Source: a virus. Taken from it: DNA of 64,000 nt. This document shows, piece by piece, positions 51,551 to 59,556 of the stretch. The notes beneath the pieces were generated by a model. That model made no database searches, was not told the DNA's origin, and worked only from the letters and a program-made list of their open reading frames with translations. A program made the translations under genes and the position numbers. The stretch's first letter is position 1. The number at the start of each line of letters is the position of its first letter. The stretch covers positions 62,001-126,000 of the IMG/VR virus record IMGVR_UViG_3300020471_000004. One strand, 5' to 3'.

Positions 51551-53128
51551 ATGAAAACAGCACTGAAACATGAAACTCCTTTTTACGACAGTTACCGATA
51601 CATTCCTGCCGCTTTATGTATGGACCAATATTGTGTAACGGTATATGTTCGTTACCGCCGCAGCAAAACCCCTAACGACATTGTTGTGAAGCAGAAAGAT
51701 GCCAGTATGTGTTGGCTTGTTTGTCCTGACCGCGAACTGGTTATCACTACGCACAGCTTTGACGTCCTAGGTTTCTATCCTAATGACTTCGATATGTGCC
51801 TGCATCTGGATATGTTTAACCAACAGATTTACGACAGCATGGGTATCAACTATGTTATGAACAACTTTGTTCACGATAAAGGTTACCGTAGTAGCGCAGA
51901 CAGCAGAGCTAAAGGTAATATGTATCCTTTAGGTCATGAAAAGCGCGTAAGTGTTGTTGGGGATTCTGGAGGCTTTCAGTATGTCTCAGGCGCAATCGAT
52001 TACGTTAATCCTCAAGAGCTAGGCAAGTGGTACAGCTCCAATGTCGATTCAGGTATGCAACTTGATATACCGATCACTGTACCTCTTGAAGACAAAGTTT
52101 TAAAAGACTTTGCCAAGTTTCAAATCCGCAACAACCGAATGGTTACAGAGCATCTTGCAGATCACGTAGACCTCTTTAATGTTATACACGGTAAGACTAT
52201 TAACCAACGTCTTATGTTCAAAGACATTATAGAAAAGGCTTTCCCTGATGCCAAATGTATGGGTCTAGGGGGAATGCGTAGCTTCGGTAGTTTAGGTACT
52301 GCTAACCTTATGGCTAACATAGTGGGAGAAGGCAAACGTTATGCCCAGTATCACTTGTTAGGTATTACTTCTAGTAACTTGTTCCCTGTTCTTATTTGCA
52401 TGGCTGGTCTTAACCCGCATAGTCCGCATATAACTTCCGATAGTGCAAGCCATAAACTGGCAGCTAAATCGCGTAAAATGTATGTTCAGTCTGAGCCAGG
52501 CAAGTTGCGCATGATAGATATTGGTAACAAAAACTATCAAATTCAGGCACCAGGTGTTTCACGTAGACCTAGAGAACGTCAATATTATACAGGCGTTACC
52601 AACAACTTATTAAAATCTAATAACATAATCTGCAACACTATCAAATACGCAGACGTTCTTGGAATTCTTACAGGTCAGTTTAGTACTACCTTATTGAGCA
52701 TTCACAACCTTTTGGAAACCAACAGCTATGTGAATGTGGTAAAAGAAGTGTTTGCTTCTGAAAAACTTGAAGACTTCATGAGCTTTATCAAAAAGACCCA
52801 TGCTACAAATAGTCCTGCCGACAGTGCTGACTTGGCGCAAGCTCTAGATTTTATGAGAGACGTTAAGGATGTAGGTTATGCAAAAGCTTACAAGAAATAC
52901 GCCGGCATGATTAATAAAGAAAAGGAAGTTTATACTGACCAGCCTCAAGGCTTGTTAGGCAATATAGACACTGGTAACCCTACTACTGTATCTAAGAAAG
53001 AGGAAACAGAGCGTTTGCTTAAACTTAAAGAAACAGCAGAGCGTAACCTTAAACTTTTAGAAAAAGGAAAGCCGATTCCTAAATCTAAGAAAGAATCGAC
53101 TTCCGAGGTACAATTAAAAGGTTGGTAA
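51551..53128 (+). CDS. DpdA-like DNA 7-deazaguanine transglycosylase
   Basis: A 525-residue TGT-fold protein. The substrate-binding motif DSGGFQ is at 138-143. LDIPIT (171-176) and NVIHGK (210-215) hold the expected aspartate and the HG loop, and GLGGM and HLLGITSS correspond to the later barrel strands. Phage and bacterial DpdA proteins exchange guanine in DNA for a 7-deazaguanine, protecting DNA from restriction. FolE, a QueD-like protein and QueE in the window would supply the base. The C-terminal ~100 residues are lysine-rich and helical. The base inserted cannot be told from sequence. Confidence 0.85.
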   Translation: MKTALKHETPFYDSYRYIPAALCMDQYCVTVYVRYRRSKTPNDIVVKQKDASMCWLVCPDRELVITTHSFDVLGFYPNDFDMCLHLDMFNQQIYDSMGINYVMNNFVHDKGYRSSADSRAKGNMYPLGHEKRVSVVGDSGGFQYVSGAIDYVNPQELGKWYSSNVDSGMQLDIPITVPLEDKVLKDFAKFQIRNNRMVTEHLADHVDLFNVIHGKTINQRLMFKDIIEKAFPDAKCMGLGGMRSFGSLGTANLMANIVGEGKRYAQYHLLGITSSNLFPVLICMAGLNPHSPHITSDSASHKLAAKSRKMYVQSEPGKLRMIDIGNKNYQIQAPGVSRRPRERQYYTGVTNNLLKSNNIICNTIKYADVLGILTGQFSTTLLSIHNLLETNSYVNVVKEVFASEKLEDFMSFIKKTHATNSPADSADLAQALDFMRDVKDVGYAKAYKKYAGMINKEKEVYTDQPQGLLGNIDTGNPTTVSKKEETERLLKLKETAERNLKLLEKGKPIPKSKKESTSEVQLKGW

Positions 53129-53132
53129 ACAA

Positions 53133-53687
53133 ATGGCTAAAACACCTACCCGTAGAAGTTCAAGACTTACTACGCGAAAGTCTCCTAAGAAGAAAAATTT
53201 CCGTGTAGTAACTCTAAAGGCAAATATTGTTGAGCAGCCTCCTGAAACGGCGCTTACTCGAAAAGGTCTTAGTTTAAAACAGCTTCTACGCACAACAGAC
53301 CGAGTTCGTAGAGATAAAGGTCAATACGAGGTTACTATAACCAAGTTCAAAAAGACCAAGACCAAAACTAGCTTACCTGCAATGACTGCAATAGCTAGGC
53401 ACAAAGACCCTTTTATGCCTAACAAAACCGTCAAAGACCGTAACGTTTATATAATAGGTTTAGATAGTCAAACAAAGCCTGTTACGAAACAAAAGCGTGT
53501 TATGGTAAGCTGTGATTGCGAAGACTTTGTTTATCACGGTGGTGAATATGCGTGTACCCTTCACGGTGCTGCTCGTATTATTTACGGTAACGGTGAGCCG
53601 CCTACTTTTACTAACCCAGGTAATGTGCCTTATCTTTGTAAGCACCTTGTTGGATTCGCTCACTATTGCATGGATAAAGGTCTTTGA
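53133..53687 (+). CDS. SWIM-type zinc-finger protein
   Basis: A 184-residue protein. The N-terminal 40 residues are basic (RRSSRLTTRKSPKKKNF). The C-terminal part has SCDCEDF, then ACTLHG, and CKHLVGFAHYC, the CxC...CxH pattern of SWIM zinc domains, which bind DNA or protein. It begins 5 bases after the dpdA-like gene, so it may be part of the DNA modification unit. Confidence 0.7.
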   Translation: MAKTPTRRSSRLTTRKSPKKKNFRVVTLKANIVEQPPETALTRKGLSLKQLLRTTDRVRRDKGQYEVTITKFKKTKTKTSLPAMTAIARHKDPFMPNKTVKDRNVYIIGLDSQTKPVTKQKRVMVSCDCEDFVYHGGEYACTLHGAARIIYGNGEPPTFTNPGNVPYLCKHLVGFAHYCMDKGL

Positions 53688-53761
53688 TGGAAACTGTAAA
53701 TAGACACTTGAAGGTCGTAGTCGATCCCTCTAGCTTTGACATATCTAGTTTAAATAGGTGA
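53687..53761 (+). CDS. possible tiny gene (24 aa)
   Basis: The stop of the SWIM gene overlaps an ATG (TGATG) that opens a 24-residue frame (METVNRHLKVVVD...), ending 3 bases before the next start. The exact fit suggests translational coupling, but the stretch also contains an AAACTGTAAA copy, so it may simply be a leader. Confidence 0.35.
   Translation: METVNRHLKVVVDPSSFDISSLNR
53691..53700 (+). promoter_or_regulatory. AAACTGTAAA promoter-like motif
   Basis: Exact plus-strand copy just after the SWIM gene, 65 bases before the zinc-ribbon gene start. Confidence 0.55.
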
Positions 53762-53764
53762 TTT

Positions 53765-54016
53765 ATGGCTTGCTCAGGGTGTAAGCGTAGACAGCAAAAT
53801 TTACTAAAGCAACTTGACCAGGGTATGCGAACCACTAGTGAAGTAATGCGAAGAATAAAAAGGTCTTTGGGTTCTGGTGAACAAAACAAAGACCTTATCC
53901 ATTTAACGGCTGACGGCGTTATCAAGAAATGTAGGTTGTGCCAGAAACAATCTGATCCTTATCCTACTGCCGGTCAAGTCCCTCCTTTAACGTGTGATCA
54001 ATGTAACAAAGGTTAA
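53765..54016 (+). CDS. small multi-cysteine zinc-binding protein (83 aa)
   Basis: An 83-residue protein with CSGC, CRLC and CDQC motifs, so probably two zinc sites. The helical centre is basic (MRRIKRSLG). Could be a transcription or recombination accessory factor. It ends 2 bases before the coiled-coil gene. Confidence 0.75.
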   Translation: MACSGCKRRQQNLLKQLDQGMRTTSEVMRRIKRSLGSGEQNKDLIHLTADGVIKKCRLCQKQSDPYPTAGQVPPLTCDQCNKG

Positions 54017-54018
54017 GT

Positions 54019-54696
54019 ATGTCCAATCCAGATACACAAGCCCCTAACACCGCAGGTAATGTGCAAACAGTTTTAACTAACCTTCAGTACACTATTGAAG
54101 TGTTGCGCGAAGAACTAACCCGCTGCCAGGAAGAAAAGCTTTCTGCAAAAGTGGCTTTGCGTAAAGCACAGGTTACCAACAAGCAACTTCAAGATAAACT
54201 TGAACAGCTCTCAGACTTGAATCAAGACCAATCTCATTCAATCCTTGAGATAGAAAACCATCTTTCTGAAACTGATGACCAACTTCAAAGTGTCGTATGG
54301 CACCTTTCCTGCCTAAGCGGTAAAGAAATTACGCCTGAATACTTGGAAGAAGTTCAAGAAATGTGGCGCGGTAATAAAGATGCCAAGAAGCGCCGCGAAA
54401 ACCAAGAAAAGGTTCGTGACGCAGTTAAAGAGCAGCAAGGTCGTGACATAGACTTGCCTGAAACAGTTGCAGAGATAGACCACACTATTAATGCCTCTGA
54501 ACGTGCTTTGAAAAAGTATCGCGATCCTCAAGATGAAAAACCTACACCTGCAGATGAAATGCCTGCAATAGAACCTGTGGACGAGGTTGTCGAAGCCGAG
54601 ACCGAAGAAGTGCCTGCTGCCCGAGAGCCGAGCAACCCGAAGGCTATTCATGCAGGAAAACACAAGCACAAGAAAACCAAACAAGCTAGCTCTTAA
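54019..54696 (+). CDS. coiled-coil protein (225 aa)
   Basis: A 225-residue acidic protein with a coiled coil at about 20-95 (EELTRCQEEKLSAKVALRKA), a helical middle, and a disordered tail rich in P and E. It overlaps the sigma-like gene by one base (TAATG). Its coupling to that gene raises the possibility of an accessory or anti-sigma role, but nothing in the sequence shows it. Confidence 0.75.
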   Translation: MSNPDTQAPNTAGNVQTVLTNLQYTIEVLREELTRCQEEKLSAKVALRKAQVTNKQLQDKLEQLSDLNQDQSHSILEIENHLSETDDQLQSVVWHLSCLSGKEITPEYLEEVQEMWRGNKDAKKRRENQEKVRDAVKEQQGRDIDLPETVAEIDHTINASERALKKYRDPQDEKPTPADEMPAIEPVDEVVEAETEEVPAAREPSNPKAIHAGKHKHKKTKQASS

Positions 54697-55748
54697 TGGC
54701 TTTAGTAACTAACCCAGACGAAAACCTCACTGGAGGCCAAATAGAAAAGATATTGGATACTCTGTTGTATGAAGTTCTTCGACCGTTAGTTATGCACAGT
54801 AAGGTATTCGATGCTCAGATTGTTTACGCACTTAGTTTTATTATAAAGAACAAGAAGCGGAAAATATCTACGTCTAACAGCCGAGAGGATGTGGTCGATT
54901 ATCTAAGTAGGGCACTTCTTACCGATGACCCTGTTGAAAAGTTTGAATACATAAAACTTTCTAAGCTTGAGCGAACTATGGTTTTCATATTCGCCAAGAG
55001 AGTTCTTGATGAACATTACAAGAGTTTTATTTCTCAGTATTCAAACTTTCTAGACGTAAAGAGCGAAACTCGTGGTTATGCCAAAAACAAAATTCGAGTT
55101 ATTGAAAGGGTGTTGCGTACCGAAAGCCGTAGCGATTTGTTTTGTATGCTTAGTGAGCTCAAAGAAGCTTATGACCAATACAGAGATTACGTAGGCACTA
55201 TAGTTGCACAGTATCTAAAGCTTTGTAGCCAACAAGCCAAGTTCTTTGTAGAAACAAATCCCTACAACAACTACGACATTCACGATGTTAGGCAAAACTT
55301 CTTGAACAATGTTGTTACCGCTATTAGCAAATACAACAGCGACCAGGGCGCCCTGACTAGTTATGTTAAGTTCTGGTTGCTTAATGCTCAGACTTGTAGC
55401 ACCAGCGACCATGAGTACGGTATTGCGTATCGTATACCTCCCCAATACAAAAAGAAATTGGCTACTAGCGATAACTCTCTAGAGTCCAACTTTAGTATTT
55501 CTCTTGATTCAAGCGTTATGAATGATGACGGAGAAGAAGTTACGCTACACAACAAAATAGAAAGTAACGAGACTGTAGACCAACAACTAGAGCATGCCAA
55601 GTTCAGCAAGCTTTTTGCAGACCTCGCACGTAATGTAGACCCCCACGGAATAGGGCGTCTGACCTTGGATATAGATGAACACATATCCAAGGAAGACCAA
55701 CAAAAGATGCGTAGACGCATGAAGAAGCAGCATTTACTAAAAGTGTAA
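54696..55748 (+). CDS. sigma-70-like factor, probable late sigma (gp55-like)
   Basis: A 350-residue protein. Residues about 173-232 (QYLKLCSQQAKFFV, then HDVRQNFLNNVVTAISKYN and YVKFWLL) match sigma region 2 and its -10-recognising helices. YRIPPQYKKKL afterwards resembles region 3. Region 4, needed for -35 contacts, is not recognised, as in T4 gp55. Such factors direct host RNA polymerase to single-element phage promoters. The AAACTGTAAA sites in the window are the obvious candidates. The N-terminal 170 residues are not assigned. Confidence 0.7.
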   Translation: MALVTNPDENLTGGQIEKILDTLLYEVLRPLVMHSKVFDAQIVYALSFIIKNKKRKISTSNSREDVVDYLSRALLTDDPVEKFEYIKLSKLERTMVFIFAKRVLDEHYKSFISQYSNFLDVKSETRGYAKNKIRVIERVLRTESRSDLFCMLSELKEAYDQYRDYVGTIVAQYLKLCSQQAKFFVETNPYNNYDIHDVRQNFLNNVVTAISKYNSDQGALTSYVKFWLLNAQTCSTSDHEYGIAYRIPPQYKKKLATSDNSLESNFSISLDSSVMNDDGEEVTLHNKIESNETVDQQLEHAKFSKLFADLARNVDPHGIGRLTLDIDEHISKEDQQKMRRRMKKQHLLKV

Positions 55749-55750
55749 AT
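55741..55750 (+). promoter_or_regulatory. promoter-like motif (AAAGTGTAAA) before SSB
   Basis: One-mismatch plus-strand copy overlapping the stop of the sigma-like gene, 35 bases before the SSB-like start. Confidence 0.5.
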
Positions 55751-55784
55751 ACATACTTGCCCAATAAACTTATAGGAGAAAAAG

Positions 55785-57026
55785 ATGGCAAGAGGATTTG
55801 ATAACATTGATCCTAATGCAAATCAGAAAGGTGATAATCTTAAACCGGAAGAGATATTTGATATTTTCAAATTGACAGAGTGTACAAGTTATACTTCTTT
55901 CCGATTATTGCCTGGCGATATGCTACCTGTAAAAATGCATTGGATTAAAATCCGTGCTGGTAAGGATAAACGCGAAACTAAGATTCCTAAGTTGTGTGTT
56001 AGTTTTGACCCTGACAACGAGCGCGTTCCTTTAGAGGGTACAGATTGTCCTTACTGTAAGCTTTCAAGTGGTCAAGATGGCAGTCAGCAAACTAACCTTG
56101 CGTATTATGCAAATGCTATTGTTCGTGACATTCAAGAAGATGAACCGCGCAAGAAGGCTAAGCTTACAAAAGAAGAAAAGAAAACTGGTCACAAAGACGT
56201 TAAATCTAAAAGCTGGACACCTGTTCGAGTAATTCGTTTACCTAGCGGTCTTGCTGGTAAGATTAAAGAAATGAAAGAGCGTAATGGCGGTTATGCAGTT
56301 ACAGATCCTGATAACGGTATTGACGTAGACATTAAGTTCGATGACTCTCGTTCTGGTGCAGACAAATATCAGATTGACCGTGGTGAAAAGTCTCCTTTGG
56401 AAGATGACGAGTTAGAATATCTAACTTATGACCTAGGTGACCACTGCTTTGATTTGTTAGGTCGTGAAACACAAGAGCAGGCTGAAAAAGAGTTTGCTCG
56501 CATGGACATTATCGGTCATGATCAAATTGATGATGACGAAGAAGACGATGATGACGAAGACGATTTACCTCGCAAGTCTAAATCTAAAGGTAAAAAATCA
56601 CGCAAACGCGGACGTGACGAAGAAGATGACGATGGTGACGAAGACGAGGACGAGGACGAGGACGAAGAAGATTCACGTTCACGCCGCCGCAAGTCTGGTT
56701 CTAAGCGCTCTCGCCGTAGCTCTATTGATGACGATGATGACGAAGACGAGGAAGATGATGAAGACGATTCACCACGCTCTCGCCGTAAGTCTAAAAAGAA
56801 AACTAGTTCACGCCGACGCAGTTCGGTAGATGAGGACGATGATGACGATGACGAGGACGAAGAAGATTCTCGCTCTAGTCGCCGCAAAAAGTCTAAAAAG
56901 AAAACTAGTTCTCGTAAACGTAGCCGTGACGATGATGACGATGATGACGATGATGACGATGACGTTCCTCGCCGCCGTAAGTCAGGTGCTAAAAAGAAAA
57001 CTAGTTCACGTAGACGCCGCGGTTAA
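55785..57026 (+). CDS. ssDNA-binding protein (gp32-like) with alternating acidic/basic tail
   Basis: A 413-residue protein. The N-terminal domain has SFRLLPGDMLPVKMHWIKIR (read in parts) and a cysteine set (C71, C88, C91) like the zinc-containing OB fold of T4 gp32. From about 245 to the end the tail alternates long runs of D/E with SRRRKSKK-type basic blocks. Acidic tails of SSBs recruit partners; the basic blocks are unusual. It overlaps uvsX by one base and has a strong ribosome site (GGAGAAAAAG). Probably the coating protein of replication and recombination. Confidence 0.8.
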   Translation: MARGFDNIDPNANQKGDNLKPEEIFDIFKLTECTSYTSFRLLPGDMLPVKMHWIKIRAGKDKRETKIPKLCVSFDPDNERVPLEGTDCPYCKLSSGQDGSQQTNLAYYANAIVRDIQEDEPRKKAKLTKEEKKTGHKDVKSKSWTPVRVIRLPSGLAGKIKEMKERNGGYAVTDPDNGIDVDIKFDDSRSGADKYQIDRGEKSPLEDDELEYLTYDLGDHCFDLLGRETQEQAEKEFARMDIIGHDQIDDDEEDDDDEDDLPRKSKSKGKKSRKRGRDEEDDDGDEDEDEDEDEEDSRSRRRKSGSKRSRRSSIDDDDDEDEEDDEDDSPRSRRKSKKKTSSRRRSSVDEDDDDDDEDEEDSRSSRRKKSKKKTSSRKRSRDDDDDDDDDDDDVPRRRKSGAKKKTSSRRRRG

Positions 57027-58534
57027 TGCCTGCACTTAAAACAAAGGGGAAGCGCACAGCCTCCCCTAAAGCAAAGGCAACTAAGCCTTCAACTAAAGCA
57101 AAACGTTCTAAAAAGTCTGATACCGAAATTGCTCCGGTAGAAGACCAAAAGGACTTTTTTGACATTGGTGAACTTCTTGATGACCTTCAAGATGAAACGG
57201 ATAAAAAGTACGGTCTGGTATCAAGTGCGCTAGAGCGCTCTAGTGACCGAATGAGTACAGGTATTCTTTCTCTAGACCTACTGCTTTACGGCGGCATTCA
57301 ACCAGGCGGTTGGTACACTATCTACGGACCTGAACAGTCTGCTAAGTCAACACTGGCAATGACTATTTTGGCGCAAGCACTTCATGTCCGAATGACTAAA
57401 GGCTCTAAATTTGCCTGCGGTGTGTTTGACTTCGAAGGCTCGGTAGATGAAGAATACACAGGCAACATTATAAAATCTTTAGGTATTAAAGGTAATGCTG
57501 CTCAAGTATTCGGTGTACGTAACGATGAAGGCGGTTGGGAAATTCCTCCTTTAGCTCGTTATTACTCACATGACGTAGGTGATGACTTCTTTAAAGCACT
57601 TGGTAAAGTCAAACGTGGTCTTCCTGATAAGCAGACTATTAACGGTGAACCTTGCTATTTGTTCGAGCATACCAAAGCTAACAAGTCTAAGTTTGCAGGC
57701 ATGTACGATACCAAGTACTTGTCTAAGAACAACAAGATTAAAGTTCCTGCACAAGATGGTTTTATGCAAGGTCTTTACTTGTGTGACTCTTACCCTGCTA
57801 TGTTACCTGACGGTCTTGATGACGATGACCGTAATAGTGGTATGGCAGAGCAGGCACGTATGTTCTCGGAAGGTATCAAAAAAGTTAAAGGCGGGATGCG
57901 TAAAAAGGCAATGACTGTAATCGGTATCAATCAGTTACGTCTACGTCCTGCTACTATGTTTGGTAATCCTGAATACGAACCTTGCGGTGAAGCACTTAAA
58001 TTCTTTAGTGATGTTAGAATCAAGTCTACTCCGCGTAGCAGTGGCCCTAGCGGTTTCGTTGTTAACAAAGGCATCGTAGAAGAACCTAGCGTTACAGGTC
58101 GAGGTAAAGACACTTACCGTTTCTTGCGTCTAAAGACTACCAAGAACAAGCTGGGTGGTATGCCTCAACAAGAATGTTGGGCACGTATCTGGATTGCAGA
58201 CGGTTCTGGTGTTGCACGTGGTCTTGATCCTGCGTTTGATACTTTTGAATATCTTTCACTTCTTGGAATGGTTAGCGGAAACAAAAACAATTACAAGTTC
58301 AGTGAAGATTGTCCACTACACGGTGCTAAGAAGATTGACTGGCAAACCTTTAAACGCCTGGTGCTTTGTCCTCCTAAAGAGATAAAGCAGATATGCGAAG
58401 AACAAGGTATTAAACCAGTTAAGATTCGTGAGTGGTGTCAAAAGCGTTGTGCTAACGGCACACACCCTAAGTTGTTCAAAGAAATCTTGGTTTCTGCTAC
58501 TACTGGTAAGAAATCAGACGATGACGATGAATAA
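57026..58534 (+). CDS. RecA/UvsX-like recombinase
   Basis: A 502-residue strand-exchange ATPase. The core starts MSTGILSLDLLLYGGIQPGG, then Walker A GPEQSAKST (101-109), and FDFEGSVDEE and IGINQLRL give later catalytic and L1-like regions. A in place of G in Walker A (SAK for SGK) is unusual. The first 35 residues are lysine-rich and residues 190-250 hold an insert. The C-terminus contains a cysteine set (CPLHG, LCPPKEIKQIC, WCQKRC). It should work with SSB and SbcCD. Confidence 0.88.
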   Translation: MPALKTKGKRTASPKAKATKPSTKAKRSKKSDTEIAPVEDQKDFFDIGELLDDLQDETDKKYGLVSSALERSSDRMSTGILSLDLLLYGGIQPGGWYTIYGPEQSAKSTLAMTILAQALHVRMTKGSKFACGVFDFEGSVDEEYTGNIIKSLGIKGNAAQVFGVRNDEGGWEIPPLARYYSHDVGDDFFKALGKVKRGLPDKQTINGEPCYLFEHTKANKSKFAGMYDTKYLSKNNKIKVPAQDGFMQGLYLCDSYPAMLPDGLDDDDRNSGMAEQARMFSEGIKKVKGGMRKKAMTVIGINQLRLRPATMFGNPEYEPCGEALKFFSDVRIKSTPRSSGPSGFVVNKGIVEEPSVTGRGKDTYRFLRLKTTKNKLGGMPQQECWARIWIADGSGVARGLDPAFDTFEYLSLLGMVSGNKNNYKFSEDCPLHGAKKIDWQTFKRLVLCPPKEIKQICEEQGIKPVKIREWCQKRCANGTHPKLFKEILVSATTGKKSDDDDE

Positions 58535-58537
58535 TCA

Positions 58538-58547
58538 AAAACTGTAA
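58538..58547 (+). promoter_or_regulatory. AAACTGTAAA promoter-like motif before RNA region
   Basis: Exact plus-strand copy right after the uvsX stop. No protein gene starts until 59023, so it would drive the structured RNA and tRNA-like region. Confidence 0.6.
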
Positions 58548-58556
58548 ACATAATAC

Positions 58557-58617
58557 AGGCAGTAGTTCAGTTTTTATTTGCTCATGCAGTTAAAATCTTT
58601 TCTACCTGAACTACTGC
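58557..58617 (+). ncRNA. 13-bp perfect stem-loop
   Basis: GGCAGTAGTTCAG and CTGAACTACTGCC pair perfectly across a 35-base loop. There is no U-run afterwards, so this is not a typical terminator. It begins 10 bases after the promoter-like motif. Confidence 0.6.
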
Positions 58618-58630
58618 CGTATTCTACAAT

Positions 58631-58858
58631 CAACATAGCGATACTTTCTTGAAAGTCTAAGATAACGACACACGTAACCTCATCTACGTTGAGTATTAAA
58701 GACTAGAAACTAGGAACGTGCTGAGGAGCAAGATAGAGGGGCTTCCAATATGCAGACCGAAAGTGAGCGGGGATTCTCACAATGACTTACCTAACGTGAG
58801 CGAGTTGATCACGCAAACTAATAAGTAGGTTGTTTCGTTAGAAAGTATCGCTATGTTG
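58631..58858 (+). ncRNA. 228-base structured RNA closed by 19-bp perfect stem
   Basis: CAACATAGCGATACTTTCT (58631-58649) is exactly complementary to 58840-58858. Inside are further hairpins, for example ACTAG and CTAGT-like arms near 58700 and GTGAG with CTCAC near 58775-58793. A competing 6-bp hairpin (ACTTTC with GAAAGT, 58643-58656) overlaps the 5' arm of the main stem. There is no open frame with a ribosome site. It does not match tmRNA, RNase P or group I intron features that I know. Confidence 0.55.
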
Positions 58859-58867
58859 TTTTTCAAT

Positions 58868-59000
58868 GCAGAGAATCACGGTAACAGATTAGCTGGTCTA
58901 AATCCGTAGGTGCAATAACTAGTGTGCATCAGGAATACAGGACATGTGTTGCAGCATTGCTGGCGCAAAGCCTGTGTTGGTTCGATTCCAACTCTCTGCT
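58868..59000 (+). tRNA. tRNA-like element, no assignable anticodon
   Basis: GCAGAGA (58868-58874) pairs perfectly with TCTCTGC (58993-58999), and a good T arm (GTTGG, loop TTCGATT, CCAAC; 58976-58992) directly precedes the 3' strand. However the 5' and 3' halves are 101 bases apart, so there is no standard cloverleaf. Inside lie CAGC/GCTG and GGC/GCC hairpins, and GATTAG/CTAATC-like arms near 58887. CCA is not encoded. It could be a tRNA carrying an insertion, or a tRNA-like domain of a larger RNA. Confidence 0.45.
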
Positions 59001-59022
59001 CCCTATTATTAAAAAGGTTTGT

Positions 59023-59553
59023 ATGGATACTAACGATATAATCAATGGTTTAAACTCTAAAGTAAACTCTCTTACTGAGCTTGTTGAATCCTTACAGTCC
59101 CATAATGGTTCACTACAAGACCAGATTCATAAAATGGTAACTGATTACGGTGATGCTTGGTATGACGGTTACCGTGCTGCGCAAAAAGACCAGAAAGAGC
59201 TTATTGAAAACTTTGTTTCTGAACGGCGCGAAGAAGGTGTAGACTCCGACCTTCCCTCTACTATATCAGAACTTTACTCTGAACAAGACGTTAGAGAAAT
59301 GAGTGAGGCAGCCGAGTCTCTTTACGAAGCTAAATCTGTCGGTCGCAAGTTCGTTATGGAGTCTAGCGGTTACTACGGAATCGTTCGACTACCTGAAGAG
59401 TTATTCGTTGATCTTGATCCTGAATTTGTGTTAAGTAAATCTACCGACACTACCAAGTTCATGTGCGCTAATTCTAAAGAAAAAGAGTACCTAGAGAGCT
59501 TAGGTGTTCAGGTCGTTGAAGTTTGTGATTGGTACAAGCTAGTAAAAGATTAA
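59023..59553 (+). CDS. hypothetical protein with coiled coil (176 aa)
   Basis: The start chosen is ATG at 59023 (AAGG upstream); the longer frame from 58924 runs through the tRNA-like element. A coiled coil covers about residues 8-40, and acidic sections follow. No family recognised. It sits between RNA elements. Confidence 0.75.
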   Translation: MDTNDIINGLNSKVNSLTELVESLQSHNGSLQDQIHKMVTDYGDAWYDGYRAAQKDQKELIENFVSERREEGVDSDLPSTISELYSEQDVREMSEAAESLYEAKSVGRKFVMESSGYYGIVRLPEELFVDLDPEFVLSKSTDTTKFMCANSKEKEYLESLGVQVVEVCDWYKLVKD

Positions 59554-59556
59554 ACA

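Noticed and set aside
56522-56887. Serine-rich frame opposite the SSB tail
   Set aside because: It arises from the complement of the D/E codon repeats and has no ribosome site.
58631-59000. tmRNA, RNase P RNA or group I intron
   Set aside because: I saw no tag-coding frame, no conserved P4 or P7 pairings and no GGGGC-type acceptor. The 19-bp stem and tRNA-like element remain unassigned.
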